From NCBI GenBank assembly GCA_902800925.1, contig CADCGD010000037.1, positions 1 to 59,123 of the forward strand: a stretch of 59,123 bases of DNA, given 5' to 3'. The stretch is from an uncultured Bacteroidales bacterium (GTDB lineage: Bacteria; Bacteroidota; Bacteroidia; Bacteroidales; Bacteroidaceae). The notes beneath the pieces are model-generated. The model worked only from the letters and a program-made list of their open reading frames with translations, had not been told where the DNA came from and did no database searches. Shown one piece after another: positions 52,596 through 59,123 of the stretch (the first letter of the stretch is position 1; each line of letters starts with the position of its first letter). The position numbers and the translations under genes are program-made.

Positions 52596-53927
52596 ATGAA
52601 AAAGTGTTTAGTATGCTGCGGTCTTGCCGCAGCCCTCATCACTCTTCCTGCTTCTGCTCAATCGAAGCAATGGTCTCTTCGCGAGTGTTGCGACTATGCT
52701 GTAGCGCATAATGTCGGCATCAAGCAGCAGGAAAACCAGTGTCGCCAAAGGGAGATAGAACTGTCTACCTCTAGGAACTCCCGTCTGCCTGATCTGAGTG
52801 CTTCGGTAGGTCAGAACTTCTCGTTTGGTCGTGGCTTGACATCCGCAAATACCTATACCAACACGAATACTAGTAGTACCTCGCTGCAGTTGGGTGCCAG
52901 TATGCCACTGTTCACGGGTTTTCAGATTCCCAATCAGATCAAGTTGGACCAGCTGAACCTCGAGGCTGCTACGGCTGATTTGGAGAAGGCGAAGAATGAT
53001 ATCCGTATGCAGGTGGCCCAGGCTTATGTGCAGATACTCTATAATATGGAGATTGCCGATGTAGCACAGCGTCAGATAGCCATCGACTCTGCTCAGGTGG
53101 CTCGTCTACAGGCTTTCGTAGCGAATGGCAAGGCTAGTGAGGCAGAGCTCTCGCAGCAGAAAGCTACACTGGCAAACAGTCGATTGACGGCTACTCAGGC
53201 TGAGAATAACACCCGCCTTTCCGTCCTCACGCTGACACAGCTGCTGGAGTTGGCTTCCACCGATGGTTTCGCTATTGTGCGTCCTGCTTTAAGTGATGGT
53301 CTGCCCGTCGCCACCGCTCTTCCTGCTCCTGATGTCATCTATGCCGAGGCACTGGGCATTAAGCCTGAGATTCTCTCTCAACAGCTTCGTCTGCAGGGCA
53401 CCGAGCGTTCTATCAAGATAGCACGTGCTGGCTACTATCCTACGCTGTCACTGAATGGTGGACTGGGCACCAACTATTACACCACCTCTGGTATGAAAAC
53501 GGACAGTTGGAGTTCTCAGCTGAAGAACAACTTCTCGCAGTATATTGGCTTGAGCTTGAACGTTCCGATCTTCAATCGTTTCCAGACGCGCAACAGCATC
53601 CGTACTGCCAAGATATCACAGGAAACACAGCAGTTGCAACTCGACAATACGAAGAAGACGCTCTACAAGGAAATCCAGCAAGTGTATCTCAATGCGGTTA
53701 ATGCGCAGAGCAAGGAACGTAGCTCAGCTGAGGCTGTGCAGAGCTCGAAGGATGCTTTTGAACTGATGCAGGCTAAATACGAGAACGGCAAGGCAACCAT
53801 TACAGAGTTCAACGAGTCGAAGAACAACTATATGCGTGCTGAGTCCGACCTCGTGCAGGCCCGCTATGAGAACCTCTACCAGCATGCGCTGCTAGAGTTC
53901 TATCGAGGCAAAGAGCTGAACTTCTAA
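52596..53927 (+). CDS. TolC-family outer-membrane efflux protein
   Basis: This 443-residue protein has a signal peptide (CLVCCGLAAALITLPASAQ) and two OEP repeats. Phrases such as WSLRECCDYAVAHNVGIKQQENQ, SLNVPIFNRFQTRNSIRTAKI and LMQAKYENGKATITEFNESKNNYMRAESDLVQARYENLY are typical. It forms the trimeric exit duct of the tripartite pump and ends the operon at a bidirectional terminator. Confidence 0.93.
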   Translation: MKKCLVCCGLAAALITLPASAQSKQWSLRECCDYAVAHNVGIKQQENQCRQREIELSTSRNSRLPDLSASVGQNFSFGRGLTSANTYTNTNTSSTSLQLGASMPLFTGFQIPNQIKLDQLNLEAATADLEKAKNDIRMQVAQAYVQILYNMEIADVAQRQIAIDSAQVARLQAFVANGKASEAELSQQKATLANSRLTATQAENNTRLSVLTLTQLLELASTDGFAIVRPALSDGLPVATALPAPDVIYAEALGIKPEILSQQLRLQGTERSIKIARAGYYPTLSLNGGLGTNYYTTSGMKTDSWSSQLKNNFSQYIGLSLNVPIFNRFQTRNSIRTAKISQETQQLQLDNTKKTLYKEIQQVYLNAVNAQSKERSSAEAVQSSKDAFELMQAKYENGKATITEFNESKNNYMRAESDLVQARYENLYQHALLEFYRGKELNF

Positions 53928-53948
53928 GACTTTTGTGATAGTAATAGA

Positions 53949-53977
53949 AATAGTCCGCAATTAGCGGACTATTCTTT
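53949..53977. terminator. Bidirectional terminator between the efflux operon and GH53 gene
   Basis: AATAGTCCGC and GCGGACTATT form a perfect 10-bp stem with a 5-base loop, followed by CTTTTCT on the plus strand and TTTCTATT on the minus strand. The GH53 stop codon (53961-53963) lies in the loop, so the last codons of that gene form one arm. Confidence 0.8.
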
Positions 53978-55181
53978 TCTGGTTATTATTGATGTAGATA
54001 CCTTTCGCTTGCGGTGTACCTTCTATGCGTTGCCCATTGAGTGAATACCACGCACTGTCTCTATTGTCTGCACTTTTGACGCTTTGCAGTCCAGTACTTC
54101 CATCGTTGAAGTTCTTCAACTCGTAGAAGGCAGCATAGGGCTTTCCTGTACTGTGATTATAGAGAGCTGCATTCCACCAGCTGTTGGTCACACCCTTGTT
54201 ACCATTATCCTCTGGCCACCACCAGAAGAGTCCTTTGACGCTACTATGACTATTCAGTTTGGTAACTAAGTCAGCAGTAAACTGGCGCTGGCCTTCCTCA
54301 GTGTATGGATAGGTTCCCGTATAATCATATTCACCTCCAATGCTCCACGAATAGCTGTAACCTGTCTCGACAATCCAGATATCCTTGCCGTAGTTCTTGT
54401 TCTCCAAAGATGTTAACGCTGTCTCCAGTGTAGCCAGATTACCATGATGCTCTGGATAGTAGCTCAGTCCAATGATGTCATAGTCTATGCTTGCATTCTT
54501 CATGCGATCGAAGTAGTCTGTCAGTACGTTGGGCTTGGGCGTACGCTCACTATGAATGATAATCTTTGCATCGGGACACTCCTCACGACAGGCCTGACCA
54601 GCTTTCTTCAGCAGATTCATGAAGCGGTTCCAGTTGGCGCTGGAAGAGTTGGTGTAGCAGCGGTTGTCGTTAGTACCCTCCACACCCCACAGCATGCCAT
54701 AGCTGATTTCGTTGCCCGTCTGGATGAAGTCCGGAGCAGCGCCAGCGTCCTTCAACTGCTGCAGACAGTCCTTGGTATAGGTGTATATCTGCTCGCAGAG
54801 TTGTTCGTCGCTGAGGTCCTTCCAAGCATTAGGTGTCCATTGCTTGGCGGGGTCGGCCCATGTGTCGCTATAGTGGAAGTCAAGTAGGAAGGCCATTCCC
54901 TGGTCTTTGATGCGCTTACCCAAAACCTTGACGTAGTCCAGGTCTTGACAAACGGCCTTGTCGTTGTCCAGCGAGGGGTCAACGAACAGGCGAACGCGCA
55001 TAGCATTCAGTCCCTGTTCCTTAAAGAAAGTCAGGGGTTGTACTTGCTGACCGTTCTTGTCTTTATAGACTACACCTGCATTCTCATATTTGGTGAGCAT
55101 CGAGATGTCGCCACCGACATACTTCTGTCCGGCTGCAGTTATTGTTACAGCTAGAAGGATTGATAGAATTGTTGTTTTCAT
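53961..55181 (-). CDS. GH53 arabinogalactan endo-beta-1,4-galactanase, secreted
   Basis: This 406-residue glycoside hydrolase has a signal peptide (MKTTILSILLAVTITAAGQ) and a TIM-barrel domain. The acid/base is Glu158 in QTGNEISYG and the nucleophile Glu272 in WIVETGYSY, with MRVRLFVDP and FLLDFHYSDTWADP supporting the family. GH53 enzymes cut beta-1,4-galactan side chains of pectin. The tail after about residue 365 (SAWYSLNGQRIEGT to KGIYINNNQKRIVR) resembles the C-terminal sorting tails of type IX secretion cargo in Prevotella, so surface release is likely. No SusC/SusD pair or other pectinase lies near it. Confidence 0.92.
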   Translation of the reverse strand: MKTTILSILLAVTITAAGQKYVGGDISMLTKYENAGVVYKDKNGQQVQPLTFFKEQGLNAMRVRLFVDPSLDNDKAVCQDLDYVKVLGKRIKDQGMAFLLDFHYSDTWADPAKQWTPNAWKDLSDEQLCEQIYTYTKDCLQQLKDAGAAPDFIQTGNEISYGMLWGVEGTNDNRCYTNSSSANWNRFMNLLKKAGQACREECPDAKIIIHSERTPKPNVLTDYFDRMKNASIDYDIIGLSYYPEHHGNLATLETALTSLENKNYGKDIWIVETGYSYSWSIGGEYDYTGTYPYTEEGQRQFTADLVTKLNSHSSVKGLFWWWPEDNGNKGVTNSWWNAALYNHSTGKPYAAFYELKNFNDGSTGLQSVKSADNRDSAWYSLNGQRIEGTPQAKGIYINNNQKRIVR

Positions 55182-55202
55182 TAGTAGCTTGTTTTGTAGT
55201 TA

Positions 55203-55397
55203 TTACTTATGTCTGTTGGCTCGTTGCTCACGGTATTTGGCCTTCTGCTTTGCAGAGCCACTACCGTGAGCGCCAGTGATATACTTCTTTTTCTTGGCCT
55301 TGGTTTTTACCTTGTCGTCCTCCTTACGGGGACCACCACCGCGACCAAACGAAATGCCATTCTCCAGAATGCTCTGGAAATCACTCTCCTTACTCAT
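55203..55397 (-). CDS. Small basic protein of unknown function
   Basis: This 64-residue protein is rich in Lys, Arg and Gly (GRGGGPRKEDDKVKTKAKKK, then SGSAKQKAKYREQRANRHK) and has no signal or membrane segment. It is not recognised as a named family; the composition suggests nucleic-acid binding, but that is a guess. Its stop lies 21 bases upstream of the GH53 start, on the same strand. A composite heptad-hairpin element separates it from the AICAR transformylase gene, so it may be cotranscribed with that gene. Confidence 0.55.
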   Translation of the reverse strand: MSKESDFQSILENGISFGRGGGPRKEDDKVKTKAKKKKYITGAHGSGSAKQKAKYREQRANRHK

Positions 55398-55410
55398 ATT
55401 CTAAAAATGT

Positions 55411-55548
55411 TGAGTGTGGAATGTTGAATGTTGAATGATTCTCGCTTCGCTGCGATGTTTGAGTGTTGAATGAAAAATTCCACATCGTTCATTGACAATC
55501 GCTGCAAGCGAACATTCTTCATTCCTCATTCCACATTCCTAATTCTTA
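55411..55548 (-). repeat. Composite heptad-hairpin element, copy B
   Basis: Read on the minus strand from the AICAR transformylase stop, it has GGAATG-type heptads (five 7-base units at 55514-55548), a 13-base hairpin (55499-55511), a TCAATGAA segment, the 21-base sequence at 55438-55458 identical to 27741-27761, and heptads to 55411. The order of parts matches copy A at 27680-27797. Both begin at a gene's stop codon on its coding strand. Confidence 0.75.
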
Positions 55549-56733
55549 ATGATGGAATAAACGAACACCCGTGAATGCCATAGCAATACCGTACTTGTCA
55601 CAGGTCATGATGACATGGTCGTCACGGACAGAGCCGCCAGCCTGGGCAATGAATTCTACACCGCTCTTGTGGGCACGCTCAATGTTGTCGCCGAAGGGGA
55701 AGAAAGCATCAGAGCCTAAGGCTACCTTAGTGTTCTTGGCTATCCACTCCTTCTTCTCAGCCATGGTCAGCACCTCAGGCTGCTCGGTGAAGAACTGCTG
55801 CCAAGCACCGTCGCGCAGCACATCGTCGTGCTCGTCCTCAGAGATGTAGACATCGATGGTGTTGTCGCGGTCAGCACGACGGATACCCTCCTTGAAGGGC
55901 AGTGCCATCACCTTCGGATGCTGGCGCAACCACCAGATGTCAGCCTTGTTACCTGCCAAACGAGTACAGTGGATGCGGCTCTGCTGACCAGCACCAATAC
56001 CGATAGCCTGTCCGTCCTTCACGTAGCAGACACTGTTCGACTGGGTATATTTCAATGTAATCAATGCGATGATCAGGTCGCGCTTAGCCTCGGCTGTGAA
56101 CGTCTTATTCTGGGTGGGGATATTCTCGAAGAGGGCAGGGTCATCGAGCTTGATCTCGTTACGGCCCTGTTCAAAGGTCACACCAAAGCACTGCTTGGTC
56201 TCAATGGGAGCGGGCTTGTAGCTGGGGTCAATCTTGATGACGTTATACGTCCCCTTACGTTTGTCCTTCAGTATCTCGATGGCTTCAGCGGTGTAGTCGG
56301 GTGCAATGACGCCGTCGCTCACCTCGCGCTTCAAGAGTAGGGCAGTGGTGGCGTCGCAGGTGTCGCTGAGTGCCACGAAGTCACCATAGCTCGACATGCG
56401 GTCAGCACCACGGGCACGGGCGTAGGCACAGGCAATAGCACTGTCGTCCAGTCCTTTGATGTCGTCCACGAAGTAGATTTTCTTCAGCGTGTCGCTCAGG
56501 GGCAGACCAACAGCGGCACCGGCAGGACTTACGTGCTTGAACGATGCTGCAGCGGGCAGACCCGTAGCTGCTTTCAGCTCCTTCACCAACTGCCAGGCGT
56601 TCAGTGCGTCAAGGAAGTTGATGTAGCCAGGGCGGCCGTTAATAACTTCGATGGGTAACTCGCCCTCCGTCATAAAGATGCGTGAGGGCTTCTGGTTGGG
56701 ATTGCATCCGTACTTCAGTGCTAATTCTTTCAT
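55546..56733 (-). CDS. purH: Stand-alone AICAR transformylase (PurH C-terminal function)
   Basis: This 395-residue enzyme formylates AICAR to FAICAR using 10-formyl-tetrahydrofolate. It starts MKELALKYGCNPNQKPSRIF, a block characteristic of AICAR transformylases. Catalytic Lys-His is seen in AAASFKHVSPAGAAVG. Further motifs are SSYGDFVALSDTCD, GIGAGQQSRIHC and SDAFFPFGDNIERA. At about 395 residues it belongs to the single-domain class known from Firmicutes and Bacteroidota, not to a simply split PurH. It completes the pathway with the IMP cyclohydrolase at 12176-12769. Some annotations call it purH; the symbol is functional only. Confidence 0.93.
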   Translation of the reverse strand: MKELALKYGCNPNQKPSRIFMTEGELPIEVINGRPGYINFLDALNAWQLVKELKAATGLPAAASFKHVSPAGAAVGLPLSDTLKKIYFVDDIKGLDDSAIACAYARARGADRMSSYGDFVALSDTCDATTALLLKREVSDGVIAPDYTAEAIEILKDKRKGTYNVIKIDPSYKPAPIETKQCFGVTFEQGRNEIKLDDPALFENIPTQNKTFTAEAKRDLIIALITLKYTQSNSVCYVKDGQAIGIGAGQQSRIHCTRLAGNKADIWWLRQHPKVMALPFKEGIRRADRDNTIDVYISEDEHDDVLRDGAWQQFFTEQPEVLTMAEKKEWIAKNTKVALGSDAFFPFGDNIERAHKSGVEFIAQAGGSVRDDHVIMTCDKYGIAMAFTGVRLFHH

Positions 56734-56761
56734 TTTGATAACATTCTTTTAGAATCTGGTT

Positions 56762-56770
56762 GCAAAGTTA
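56762..56770 (-). promoter_or_regulatory. -7 promoter element for the AICAR transformylase gene
   Basis: Minus-strand TAACTTTGC followed by AA, about 29 bases before the ATG at 56733. Confidence 0.7.
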
Positions 56771-56797
56771 CGGATTTTTTTTCAAATACCACCAAGA

Positions 56798-58357
56798 TTA
56801 GAAAGGAAATCCTCCGTCTGAGGGCATATTTGGAAAACCTCCACCAGGGAAGCCGCCTTGGGGCATTCCTGGGAAGCTGTTGAACTGCATCTTTTTCTCG
56901 ACGGGCTCTTGGATGCGGGGTTCCCAGTCTTTGTCGAAGCGGTCAATGTTCTTGTCGAGGAAGGCGAGACGGTCTGCCAGCCATTTCTTCAATACCTTCA
57001 TCTCCTCGTCGAACGAACTGACGCGATAGTTGGCAAACATGGCTACGGGGTTGAACTGAGAACCGCCTTCGCCGTTCTCCAGCAACTCTGGGTACTCCTT
57101 GAAGTGACGGTCTATAGCCTGTGACACGAGTTTGGCGTGACGATCAATATATTCATACAGGTGCTTCGTGCTGAGGATGCCTTTGCGTAGTTCCTGATAG
57201 CGGGTCTTCACAGCCTTCCTGAAGGCCGGATCCTGCAACAGACGCTGCCAGAAGGCTGGGGTAGGGTTTGTATTGCCGCCCTCGAAGCACCATGCCTCGA
57301 TATTGTTGGCATTGCAGAAGTTACAGTTGCCATAGGCAAGGTTGTAGTCCCAAACGGGTCCAGCATGTATCTTGCCACCAGTGCCGTCCGCATGCAATTT
57401 CTCCTTATAGAAATACGCACTGCGCTTGTAGCCGTCGGCATTCAGACTGAGTTCCGTGTGGATGAAATAATCTACGAACGAGGGTACGTCGATATAGTGA
57501 GCGTACCCCTTCTCATAATCCATAAAGTAATCACTCTGGATGACGAGTTCCATAGAATCGACAAAGTTCTGGATATAGGCAAACTGCTCGGGTTGCAGGT
57601 TCTTTTTCTTTGGATAGATGCACGACCAGGTAATCTGACTCGTCATGATGCCATCGCCGATGCCTGGCACCTTCGATGTAAAGGTCGCATCGTCTTCATT
57701 ATAGGTGTCGATGCGCAGGATATAGCCACCCGTGAGGTCACGGCCCTTGACGTCCGACTTCTTTAGTTTGCTGACGTTGACACGTTCTGCGCCCCGCTTG
57801 ATAGCCTCGCAGAAGATGTAGATGCCGTGGTACTCGCCGTCCATCACCAGTTCCACCATCGTGGTGCGAGGACCCCAGTGCCCCATCTCGCGCCATAACT
57901 CAAAAGCCAGTGGGTCGCGCAGCATCGACACATCGTTGTAGGGTGCCAGCAGTACCCAATCGCTGTGAGCAGGCATCCCCAGCAGGGCGACATCTCGTTC
58001 CTTGCCGTTGTCTTCGCGCGTTTCAATGGTATATTTCTTCTGGTTGAAACTCAGCGAACTGTTACCCCTCAGTTTGATGCCGATAGGGCCGTCATAGCCT
58101 TCGCATTTCATGTGGGCGGTCACCTTCTTCTGGGCATTCAGGGCTGTCTCTGTGGTGATATAGATGATGGGCAGGTTCGACTTGAGATTATCTGCTTTGG
58201 TGTGCTTCACTGGTGGGAACATACTGCTCATATCGGGCATGCCGCCACCAAAGCCACCAAAACCGCCGAATCCTCCAAACTGGGCACATGCCTCCATCGA
58301 TGTCATGAGGAGTGCTGCCAATAATAACTGTAATTTACGGTTGTTTTTCTTTTTCAT
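56798..58357 (-). CDS. CotH kinase family protein, exported
   Basis: This 519-residue protein has a signal peptide (LQLLLAALLMTSMEACAQ). The core (about 60-470) is a CotH-type kinase with IGIKLRGNSSLSFNQKKYTIET, the LLAPYNDVSMLRDPLAFEL block, EYHGIYIFCEAIKRGAERVNVSKL and the metal-binding GPVWDYNLAYGN. CotH of Bacillus spores is a protein kinase; secreted bacterial homologues are largely unstudied. Gly/Phe-rich low-complexity tracts bracket the core (FGGFGGFGGFGGGMP near the N-terminus and GGFPGGGFP near the C-terminus). No clear TAnnTTTG precedes it. Confidence 0.85.
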   Translation of the reverse strand: MKKKNNRKLQLLLAALLMTSMEACAQFGGFGGFGGFGGGMPDMSSMFPPVKHTKADNLKSNLPIIYITTETALNAQKKVTAHMKCEGYDGPIGIKLRGNSSLSFNQKKYTIETREDNGKERDVALLGMPAHSDWVLLAPYNDVSMLRDPLAFELWREMGHWGPRTTMVELVMDGEYHGIYIFCEAIKRGAERVNVSKLKKSDVKGRDLTGGYILRIDTYNEDDATFTSKVPGIGDGIMTSQITWSCIYPKKKNLQPEQFAYIQNFVDSMELVIQSDYFMDYEKGYAHYIDVPSFVDYFIHTELSLNADGYKRSAYFYKEKLHADGTGGKIHAGPVWDYNLAYGNCNFCNANNIEAWCFEGGNTNPTPAFWQRLLQDPAFRKAVKTRYQELRKGILSTKHLYEYIDRHAKLVSQAIDRHFKEYPELLENGEGGSQFNPVAMFANYRVSSFDEEMKVLKKWLADRLAFLDKNIDRFDKDWEPRIQEPVEKKMQFNSFPGMPQGGFPGGGFPNMPSDGGFPF

Positions 58358-58422
58358 ACTATACTTTTAGATGACGAACAGGCTATTTGGTTTAAGGCCG
58401 GACACAAAAATTCAAAATAATT

Positions 58423-58450
58423 TTCAATTATCAATTGTCAATAATCAATT
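58423..58450. repeat. Heptad array upstream of a small gene
   Basis: Four 7-base units with core TCAAT (TTCAATT, ATCAATT, GTCAATA, ATCAATT) occupy the place where the -33 region of the promoter at 58457-58464 should be. Confidence 0.75.
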
Positions 58451-58456
58451 ATTTCG

Positions 58457-58464
58457 TAATTTTG
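58457..58464 (+). promoter_or_regulatory. -7 promoter element for the small gene at 58473
   Basis: TAATTTTG followed by CACC, ending eight bases before the ATG at 58473, so the leader is almost absent. The longer ORF from 58371 starts upstream of the promoter and is rejected. Confidence 0.7.
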
Positions 58465-58472
58465 CACCCGCT

Positions 58473-58721
58473 ATGGAGAAAAAGAGATATGCGCTGCGTA
58501 AACTGTTAGAGGCGGTAGAGAAAGAACTGTTGAAGAAACCCAACCAAAAGACGCTCGATAGGCTGTCGCTGTTGGCAGGCTTTCAGGATTGGGAGTCGTT
58601 CAAGGAAACCGTGCATGGCGACTTAGGTGGCGAAACCATTTATGGCGGACACCAGGAGATTAAAGATGAAAGATTAAAGATGAAAGATGGAAATAATAAA
58701 AAAGAGACACCTCATCAGTGA
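58473..58721 (+). CDS. Small conserved-looking hypothetical protein
   Basis: This 82-residue soluble, charged protein (MEKKRYALRKLLEAVEKELL, then TLDRLSLLAGFQDWESFKET) is probably helical. It is not recognised as a named family. The last third of the chain, including IKDERLKMKDG, is translated from a five-unit heptad array (58657-58691). Its stop codon lies in the loop of the terminator at 58699-58735. Both ends therefore seem to be set by repeat or terminator sequence. Confidence 0.6.
   Translation: MEKKRYALRKLLEAVEKELLKKPNQKTLDRLSLLAGFQDWESFKETVHGDLGGETIYGGHQEIKDERLKMKDGNNKKETPHQ
58657..58691 (+). repeat. Five-unit heptad array inside a coding sequence
   Basis: Five exact 7-base units (AGATTAA, AGATGAA, AGATTAA, AGATGAA, AGATGGA) encode the C-terminal tail of the small protein. 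Confidence 0.85.
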
Positions 58722-58735
58722 AGTGTCTCTTTTTA
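58699..58735. terminator. Bidirectional terminator shared with rplS
   Basis: AAAGAGACAC and GTGTCTCTTT form a 10-bp stem, extended by A-T pairs, with a 12-base loop; T-runs flank it on both strands. It lies between the convergent small gene and rplS. Confidence 0.85.
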
Positions 58736-58752
58736 TGTCATGAAGGGTTGGA

Positions 58753-59115
58753 TTACTCCTTGACAGCACCGCTACGCTTCTCCTTGATACGAGCAGCCTT
58801 ACCGGTGAGGTTGCGCAGGTAGTACAGCTTGGCGCGACGAACCTTACCAACCTTGTTGACCTCGATGCTCTCGATGTTGGGTGACTCCAGAGGGAAGATA
58901 CGCTCTACACCAACGGTGCCAGACATCTTGCGAACAGTGAAACGCTTCTTCTCCTGATGACCGTTGATCTTGATAACGACACCACGGAAGAGCTGGATAC
59001 GCTCCTTAGAACCCTCGATAATTTTGTAAGCGACAGTGATAGTATCACCAGCCTTGAAACTGGGATGCTGCTTGCCGGTTGCAAATGCTTCTTCAGCAAC
59101 TTTAATTAAATCCAT
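58753..59115 (-). CDS. rplS: 50S ribosomal protein L19
   Basis: This is a complete 120-residue L19, located at the interface of the two ribosomal subunits. Typical blocks are [60 protein letters not shown] and [20 protein letters not shown]. Only eight bases remain upstream in the window, so the promoter or preceding gene is not visible. It ends at the bidirectional terminator. Confidence 0.98.
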   Translation of the reverse strand: MDLIKVAEEAFATGKQHPSFKAGDTITVAYKIIEGSKERIQLFRGVVIKINGHQEKKRFTVRKMSGTVGVERIFPLESPNIESIEVNKVGKVRRAKLYYLRNLTGKAARIKEKRSGAVKE

Positions 59116-59123
59116 TGTTACTT

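Overview
The window looks like a chromosomal segment of a Bacteroidota bacterium, most likely a Prevotella-like member of the Bacteroidales. The main evidence is the repeated promoter signature TAnnTTTG (often followed by CA), which is the Bacteroides-type -7 element. It stands in front of about eighteen genes or operons, while Shine-Dalgarno sequences are scarce. Family content agrees: DUF4421 barrels, stand-alone AICAR transformylase, lipoprotein TPR-histidine kinases, GH3-fold proteins, and a secreted GH53 with a T9SS-like tail. No phage, insertion sequence, CRISPR array or rRNA was seen. Most of the window is core genome.

Layout. 1-5.7 kb (minus): a partial ExbB-type protein, a class I aminotransferase, lptF-ribBA and a START-like protein. 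5.8-9.85 kb: a truncated tRNA gene with promoter and terminator, then two DUF4421 outer-membrane proteins flanking a FadL-type porin. 9.97-12.0 kb: a TPR histidine kinase. 12.2-18.6 kb (plus): the IMP cyclohydrolase half of PurH followed by the elongasome operon mreB-mreC-mreD-mrdA-rodA, in which MreB has lost its normal C-terminus. 18.7-26.2 kb (plus): an operon of GH3 protein, Ig-like lipoprotein, DUF3108 protein and a DNA2-like nuclease-helicase. 26.3-34.7 kb (plus): an orphan FecE-like ATPase, rimP-nusA-infB, sufB without its usual partners, and a purine permease. 34.7-35.4 kb: a 684-base gene-free region full of hairpins and 21-nt phased repeats. 35.4-43.0 kb (minus): an M23/LysM peptidase, a second TPR kinase, recG, ispD, a GxxExxY gene between inverted repeats, a DJ-1 protein and pdxJ. 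43.1-44.0 kb: nadK, sharing a palindromic promoter with pdxJ. 44.0-45.9 kb (minus): a third TPR kinase. 46.1-48.1 kb: a YtrA-type ABC operon with its operator. 48.3-53.9 kb: a five-gene MacAB-TolC-like efflux operon. 54.0-59.1 kb: GH53 galactanase, a small basic protein, AICAR transformylase, a CotH-kinase protein, a small hypothetical protein and rplS.

How the parts work together. The cell-shape block makes the whole MreBCD/PBP2/RodA machine, and the M23 peptidase, LptF and the outer-membrane proteins also serve the envelope. Purine synthesis is divided: IMP cyclohydrolase sits beside mreB and the AICAR transformylase lies about 43 kb away. Three related sensor kinases have no response regulator nearby.

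The most unusual signal cuts across genes. Short tandem arrays with a period of exactly seven bases occupy many spacers between co-directional genes and some promoters. In places they run into coding sequence: they supply the start of SufB, the last codons of MreB, two in-frame loops of the helicase and the tail of a small protein. Other notable signals are the structured region at 34.7-35.3 kb, the truncated tRNA at 5.85 kb, and the inverted-repeat-bounded GxxExxY gene at 41.3-41.7 kb.
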